Shown here: one piece after another, positions 60,376 to 64,000 of the stretch
How the letters are laid out: each line of letters begins with the position of its first letter
Position numbering within the stretch: position 1 is the first letter of the stretch
Made by a program: the position numbers and the translations under genes
Origin: Brevibacillus sp.
GTDB taxonomy: Bacteria > Bacillota > Bacilli > Brevibacillales > Brevibacillaceae
DNA: 64,000 nt
Direction: 5' to 3'
Assembly (NCBI GenBank): GCA_017656235.1
Contig: JACDOF010000002.1
Coordinates: 124,001-188,000, forward strand
Notes under the pieces: model-generated
Database searches by the model: none
Told to the model about the DNA's origin: nothing
What the model saw: only the letters and a program-made list of their open reading frames with translations

Positions 60376-61038
60376 TTGAACAAGGCGGAGCGAATCAAAC
60401 GGATGAAAGTCCCCGCTGTTGATCCGGCACTTGCCCACCGGCTGCCGCCCGGACAAGTGCTGACCGAGCGCTTTCCCATCCTGCACGAAGGCGAGGAGCC
60501 GGTATATGACCTGAACACCTGGACCCTGCGTGTGTTTGGCGAAGTGGAAGAAGAGAAAATCTTCACCTATGACCAGATCATGGCCCTGCCGCAGACAAAA
60601 ATGGTGTGTGACATTCACTGTGTCACGCGCTGGTCCAAATTTGACACGGAATGGGAGGGCGTCCGCTTTGCGGACCTGCTGCATACACTCAAGGTGAAGC
60701 CGACGGCCCGATACGTGATGATTTACGGCGATTACGACTACGAAGCCAATCTGCCGCTTGCCGACCTCATGCGGGACGATGTGATGCTGGCCCATGCGTA
60801 CGCAGGCAAGCCGCTGACGGAAAAGCACGGTTGGCCGCTGCGGCTGATTGTTCCGCACCGCTATTTCTGGAAGAGTGTCAAATGGGTCCGGGGGATTCAG
60901 TTTATGACGGAAGACCGTCCAGGTTTTTGGGAACGAAACGGGTTTCACAACGAAGCCGACCCGTTCCTGGAGCAGCGATTCTCCGGAGAGGAACTGCCGA
61001 TTCCGGAAGACGAATGGATGAAAAAGGAGTTTGATTGA
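60376..61038 (+). CDS. Molybdopterin-dependent oxidoreductase, sulfite-oxidase-like (YuiH type)
   Basis: 220 aa containing just the Moco domain (Oxidored_molyb). The molybdenum-ligating Cys82 is in 'VCDIHCVTRWS'; other pterin-contact stretches are 'EWEGVRFADLL', 'LAHAYAGKPLTEKHGWPLRLIVP' and 'YFWKSVKWVRGIQF'. No Tat signal and no haem domain, so it is probably cytoplasmic. The TTG start has AGGAGG at 8 nt. It lies between the importer and the phosphorylase and overlaps neither. Substrate unknown. Confidence 0.87.
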   Translation: MNKAERIKRMKVPAVDPALAHRLPPGQVLTERFPILHEGEEPVYDLNTWTLRVFGEVEEEKIFTYDQIMALPQTKMVCDIHCVTRWSKFDTEWEGVRFADLLHTLKVKPTARYVMIYGDYDYEANLPLADLMRDDVMLAHAYAGKPLTEKHGWPLRLIVPHRYFWKSVKWVRGIQFMTEDRPGFWERNGFHNEADPFLEQRFSGEELPIPEDEWMKKEFD

Positions 61039-61039
61039 G

Positions 61040-61762
61040 ATGACATTGCCTATTTTGCGCGTTGATCCGGAGCAAATCCCGGCCCAGGCGATCGTATGCG
61101 GGGACCCGCAGCGGGCGGCGGTGATCGCCGGCTATCTTGATGACAGTCGGGAGCTGGCCTTCAGCCGGGAGTACCGCACCTTTACCGGTACCTATCAGGG
61201 GGTGCCGCTGGCGGTCGTCAGCCACGGGGTCGGATCGCCGGGCGCTGCTGTCTGTTTTGAAGAACTGATCCGTGCCGGCGTCACCACTCTGATCCGCGTG
61301 GGTACCGCTGGTTCCCTGATCAGCGACCTGCCGCCGGGGAGCCTTGCCATCAGTACAGCGGCTGTGCGCGAAGAAGGGCTGACCCGCCAGTACGTACCGC
61401 ACGGCTTTCCCGCAGTGGCAGACAGTACAGTGGTAGAAGCGCTGTACAATAGCGCACGGGAGCAGGAAGGGATCGTCAAGAAAGGCATCACGCTGACCCT
61501 GGACGCCTTTTTCCGCGGCGTCGTCGAACTGCCCCACAAAACCTACCAGCGGGCGGGCGTGATCGCGGTGGAGATGGAGACGGCGGCCCTGTTTGTGATT
61601 GCCTCGCTGCGAGGAGTCCGCGCCGGTTCCATTCTGGCGATTGACGGTTATGCGGACGTCGATCTGGCGCAGGAGTACAACCCGCATACCGATGAAGTGG
61701 CCAAGGCGGTGGAGCGGGAGATACGGATTGCGCTGGAAGCGATGCGCAAGCTGGCGGAATAA
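61040..61762 (+). CDS. Nucleoside phosphorylase (PNP/UDP family, uridine-phosphorylase-like)
   Basis: 240 aa. Phosphate site 'VCGDPQRAAVIAG', 'VSHGVGSPGAAVCFEELI', 'TLIRVGTAGSL' and the ribose-contact 'AVEMETAALFVIASL' identify the PNP_UDP_1 trimer/hexamer group (Udp, DeoD, MtnP-distant). The ATG at 61040 has AAAAGGAG at 10 nt, inside the Moco gene's end. As the last gene of a SAM-riboswitch operon with a nucleoside importer, its substrate may be a SAM-derived nucleoside such as methylthioadenosine or 5'-deoxyadenosine; that is inference. Confidence 0.87.
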   Translation: MTLPILRVDPEQIPAQAIVCGDPQRAAVIAGYLDDSRELAFSREYRTFTGTYQGVPLAVVSHGVGSPGAAVCFEELIRAGVTTLIRVGTAGSLISDLPPGSLAISTAAVREEGLTRQYVPHGFPAVADSTVVEALYNSAREQEGIVKKGITLTLDAFFRGVVELPHKTYQRAGVIAVEMETAALFVIASLRGVRAGSILAIDGYADVDLAQEYNPHTDEVAKAVEREIRIALEAMRKLAE

Positions 61763-61813
61763 CAGTCAATCGCGAACCTGCAAAGGAATATAACAACTGG
61801 TGCTTAGAAAAAC

Positions 61814-61845
61814 AGAGCCTTTCGGCGGACTGCTCCGGAAGGCTC
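61814..61845 (+). terminator. Hairpin after the nucleoside phosphorylase gene
   Basis: GAGCCTTTCGG pairs with CCGGAAGGCTC (11-bp stem with one mismatch), followed by AGCTTCGCC, so no real T-run. Confidence 0.5.
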
Positions 61846-61870
61846 AGCTTCGCCATCTTGGAGCGGCGGG

Positions 61871-61892
61871 CGACACTTTGTCTGTACTCTGA
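61871..61892 (+). repeat. Dispersed repeat, core-only copy 3
   Basis: The 22-base core matches copy 2 at 20 of 22 positions (CGACACTTTGTCTG then TACTCTGA against CAATCTGA). The 5' flank shared by copies 1 and 2 (CGCCCCACTCGTATTCA) is missing. It lies 27 bp from the end of the DinB-like fragment. Confidence 0.6.
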
Positions 61893-61918
61893 TGCTTACG
61901 GTGTTTCGTGTAGTAAGG

Positions 61919-62158
61919 CTATTGGCGAAGTTCCACCCTCATAACAACCTGTTCTGCAACTGCTGTGCTCTGAATGCGACCTCCCCAAACTTCTTCTGTG
62001 TCGCAGAGGTGACCGATGATCTCGGCTGCGGCCCGTGTACCTTTCGCCCGCGTCATTTGCAGCGTTTCCTCCGTTACATGTGATCCCAATCTTTCGATGC
62101 GATCCATTGTTTCAGCCAAAGAAGCCATAATTTGCCTGTCTGACAAGCGAGATAACAT
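61919..62158 (-). CDS. DinB-like protein, truncated
   Basis: 79 aa from an ATG with AGGAAGAG upstream. 'LSDRQIMASLAETMDRIERLGSHVTEETLQM' and 'AAAEIIGHLCDTEEVWGGRIQS' resemble the first half of DinB/DfsB four-helix proteins (usual length about 150), including the His of 'GHL'. The frame stops after 'MRVELRQ', so the second half is lacking. It may be a decayed gene, since it ends close to the repeat element. Confidence 0.5.
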   Translation of the reverse strand: MLSRLSDRQIMASLAETMDRIERLGSHVTEETLQMTRAKGTRAAAEIIGHLCDTEEVWGGRIQSTAVAEQVVMRVELRQ

Positions 62159-62361
62159 GCTGTACTCTTCCTGTTCCCGGTACAAAAAATCGTCATGAAG
62201 TGAATGAAAATACCAACAATGAAAGAGAATTCTTTCTCTTTCTTGCAAGTTCTAAGGGCAACAGCGGAAAAACCTTTACGTAAGCATAAAATTCGTATTC
62301 CTGCTTAATTCCTTCAGATTTGCACTGACTTCCTCGTTATGGTAATTTGTTGACTTGAATG

Positions 62362-62385
62362 ACTGGTCAGATGACCGGTTTTTCC
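62362..62385 (+). promoter_or_regulatory. Hairpin/palindrome upstream of the lipoprotein gene
   Basis: ACTGGT-N6-ACCGGT, extendable to ACTGGTCA/TGACCGGT, followed by five T. A TTGACT lies just before it. It could be an operator or small terminator; no plus-strand gene ends here. The rest of 62159-62422 shows nothing else. Confidence 0.35.
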
Positions 62386-62422
62386 ACAAAGAGCGATGAG
62401 AAGAGAGAAAAAGGTGATGGAG

Positions 62423-62962
62423 ATGAGATACTGGGCAGTATCGCTTTGCTTGGCGCTGGCGATGGGCGTGGCCGGGTGCGCGGATCAACAGGCGGATGGA
62501 CCACAGTCACAAGCCAATGCCGGATCACCCAACAGCGGACAGCCTGTGGCCGAACAACCTGCAGGGGGACAAACAGAGGCGAACCAGCCTGCTGCCGAGC
62601 CAAGCGGCAAACTGGATGTTCAATACGTAAAAGAGCACCTCAAGACGGGACTGACACAAGAGGACGTAAAGAAGTTGTTCGGCAGCAGCTATACGGAAGT
62701 GAAAGCAGCGATGGATGACAGCGACATGTGGCGCTTTGACATTGGCGCGCAGGAGGGATACCAATCTCCTGACGACCAGTACGATACGGTTGACGTGGAA
62801 GGAATCAAGACCGGCAAGTTGGAGATGATCCTGTTCGTCGGCTGGGGAAATGACGGTACCGTCGAGACGTTTTCCCTGTATTACAAGAACAAAGACGACG
62901 GCCGTGTGTATGACTATCGCGTGATGCCGAACGGACAGGAAAAGGAACAAGCGATCACCTGA
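62423..62962 (+). CDS. Hypothetical lipoprotein with SmpA/BLIP-like C-terminal domain
   Basis: 179 aa. Lipobox VAGC with Cys19, then a 45-residue linker rich in Q, A, G and P. The folded part begins 'VQYVKEHLKTGLTQEDVKKLFGSSYTEV', resembling the SmpA/OmlA/BLIP two-helix start ('G-o-t-e-e-V-x-x-l-f-G'), then beta strands ('LEMILFVGWGNDGTVETFSLYYKN'). The ATG at 62423 is 6 nt after GGTG; an ATG two codons earlier is equally close in frame. Confidence 0.65.
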   Translation: MRYWAVSLCLALAMGVAGCADQQADGPQSQANAGSPNSGQPVAEQPAGGQTEANQPAAEPSGKLDVQYVKEHLKTGLTQEDVKKLFGSSYTEVKAAMDDSDMWRFDIGAQEGYQSPDDQYDTVDVEGIKTGKLEMILFVGWGNDGTVETFSLYYKNKDDGRVYDYRVMPNGQEKEQAIT

Positions 62963-63012
62963 GGCAGAGCAGCCAGCCATTTTTTCCATGCCATGCGTTT
63001 GACAGAGCGAAG

Positions 63013-63053
63013 CCTCCGGGGCAGGCGCAGCACGTGCTCCCCGGAGGTTTTTT
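63013..63053. terminator. Terminator between convergent genes
   Basis: CCTCCGGGG (63013-63021) pairs with CCCCGGAGG (63039-63047), then TTTTTT. It serves the lipoprotein gene on the plus strand. Confidence 0.9.
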
Positions 63054-63886
63054 CAGTTCCCGAACGGGTACCAAAAACTTGTAAAAACGTTCAGCTTCAG
63101 CCAGATGGAGAGGGCGAGCAAGGCCAGGCTGGCGGCAAACGTGACGTAATCCACCTTCCCAAACGAAGTGGCATTGTACCAGGTCCGGCTGCGTCGGTTG
63201 CCGAAACCGCGCAGCTCCATTGCGTTGGAGACCGTCTCGACGCGATCAAGACTGGAGACAAACAGCGGCATCAACAGGGCGACCCAGGCCTTCAAGCGCT
63301 TGCCGATGCTCCCGCTCCCCTTTTCCAGCGAAACGCCTCGCACCTGTTGGGCATGCGCAATCTGCATGAATTCCCGCTGTACGTTGGGCAAGTAGCGCAG
63401 CGCGATGTTGAGGGAGTAGGCGATCTTGTAAGGAATGCCGATGCGGTGCAGGCTGCTGGCCAGACGGCTGGGATGAGTCGTCAGGATAAACAGCACCGCC
63501 ATCGGGAAGATGGCCAGGTACTTGACGATCAGCATCACACTGTAAAAGACGGTCTCCTTGGTGATGGTCAACCCGGCCACGGTGAGCAGCGGATGCTGGA
63601 CCGAGACGTATTTGCCGGCATACGATGGCGTCAGGATGTTGGTCAGCAAGGCGGTCAGCGTGACGAAGGCGATCATCATCAGGATCATGCGCCGAATGCG
63701 GGAAAAAGAGATGTGCGACAGCGGAATCAGGGCGAACCCCGCTGTAAGAAAGACCAGCAGGATCCGGATGTCATAAAACAAAAAGATCGAGCCGGTCCAA
63801 CAGGCCAACAGCGCCAGCTTGGTTCGCCCGTCCATGCGGTGCAAAAACGAGCGGCCGGGAATGTATTGAAAGTTAAGGGACTGCAT
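63053..63886 (-). CDS. ecfT: Energy-coupling factor transporter transmembrane subunit T
   Basis: 277 aa. About five or six membrane helices and the two conserved coupling-helix motifs with Ala-Arg-Gly-type cores: 'AHAQQVRGVSLEKG' and 'SNAMELRGFGNRRSRTWY'. EcfT joins the ATPase pair EcfA1/A2 to vitamin- or metal-binding S components. The ATG follows AGGTGAAGGTGG and overlaps the end of the upstream ATPase gene by 14 bp, as in the usual ecfA1-ecfA2-ecfT order. Confidence 0.92.
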   Translation of the reverse strand: MQSLNFQYIPGRSFLHRMDGRTKLALLACWTGSIFLFYDIRILLVFLTAGFALIPLSHISFSRIRRMILMMIAFVTLTALLTNILTPSYAGKYVSVQHPLLTVAGLTITKETVFYSVMLIVKYLAIFPMAVLFILTTHPSRLASSLHRIGIPYKIAYSLNIALRYLPNVQREFMQIAHAQQVRGVSLEKGSGSIGKRLKAWVALLMPLFVSSLDRVETVSNAMELRGFGNRRSRTWYNATSFGKVDYVTFAASLALLALSIWLKLNVFTSFWYPFGN

Positions 63887-64000
63887 CCACCTTCACCTGC
63901 CTGTCCGTATCAATAAAATACTGGATGAATCGCTCTGGTTCCGCCATCTCAAGGTGTTTGGCCAACTCGTACAGACTGGTCGTCCGCAAGCTGGCTGCCT
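63873..64000 (-). CDS. ECF transporter ATPase subunit (EcfA), C-terminal end only
   Basis: The frame enters from the window edge and ends at TAA (63875-63873), giving about 42 residues: '...TSLYELAKHLEMAEPERFIQ...' ending in '...VKVDAVP'. This matches the C-terminal tail of EcfA-type ATPases ('P-T-S-L-x-E-L...'). The 14-bp overlap with ecfT supports it. It is likely the second ATPase (EcfA2), by gene order. Confidence 0.7.
   Translation of the reverse strand, partial: AASLRTTSLYELAKHLEMAEPERFIQYFIDTDRQVKVDAVP

Overview
The window looks like chromosomal DNA of a moderately GC-rich, Gram-positive, endospore-forming-type Firmicute, most likely Bacillales and perhaps the Brevibacillus/Paenibacillaceae side. 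The reasons are HemQ (the coproporphyrin haem route), an isoleucine T-box, a SAM-I riboswitch, a SigO/RsoA-like split sigma factor, YisL, YugP, YitT and YuiH-type proteins, AGGAGG-like ribosome binding sites, frequent GTG/TTG starts, and many lipoproteins with lipoboxes. No rRNA, tRNA, CRISPR array, prophage or intact insertion sequence was seen. Genus is inference only.

Layout. 1-3.7 kb: 3' end of an HlyD-type adaptor gene, then modABC for molybdate uptake. 3.7-10.0 kb: a LacI regulator with two identical 16-bp operators, an ABC sugar importer without its own ATPase, and a GH15 glucoamylase-like enzyme. 10-13.4 kb: hemQ, a small membrane protein, and an Ile-specific T-box leader in front of a stand-alone ACT protein and ilvA. 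13.4-20.9 kb: a split sigma factor on the minus strand, lipoprotein and DUF1906 genes, an orphan ABC ATPase, a GGDEF-EAL protein, a YitT protein and an FkbM methyltransferase. 21-29.9 kb: cydAB, yisL, a MerR-YugP pair, a lipoprotein, a flavin monooxygenase-TetR pair with a clear operator, a low-molecular-weight phosphatase and a Gate-domain membrane protein. 30-35.2 kb: namZ-nagZ for cell-wall amino-sugar recycling, two very small genes and a lipid kinase. 35.4-41.9 kb: a TetR-ABC export operon with ATGA overlaps, then an ECF sigma factor flanked by two zinc-finger anti-sigma-like genes and a CPA2 antiporter. 42-49.3 kb (minus): hutU-hutI-hutG plus a YjiH-type membrane protein, preceded by an AraC-type response regulator. 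49.5-55.4 kb: a six-gene acyl-CoA beta-oxidation-like operon. 55.5-61.8 kb: a SAM-I riboswitch followed by a BMP-type nucleoside ABC importer, a molybdopterin oxidoreductase and a nucleoside phosphorylase. 62-64 kb: a DinB-like fragment, a lipoprotein and the end of an ECF-transporter operon.

The strongest leads are: the SAM-riboswitch-controlled nucleoside importer/phosphorylase operon, which suggests scavenging of a SAM-derived nucleoside; the split sigma factor pair; a dispersed repeat (two long copies placed directly before terminator-like hairpins and a third core-only copy); a response regulator whose phospho-acceptor Asp is Glu; and a GGDEF domain that keeps its signature but has lost the metal-binding Asp. 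Start codons were chosen by ribosome-binding-site spacing, so several differ from the longest possible reading frame.
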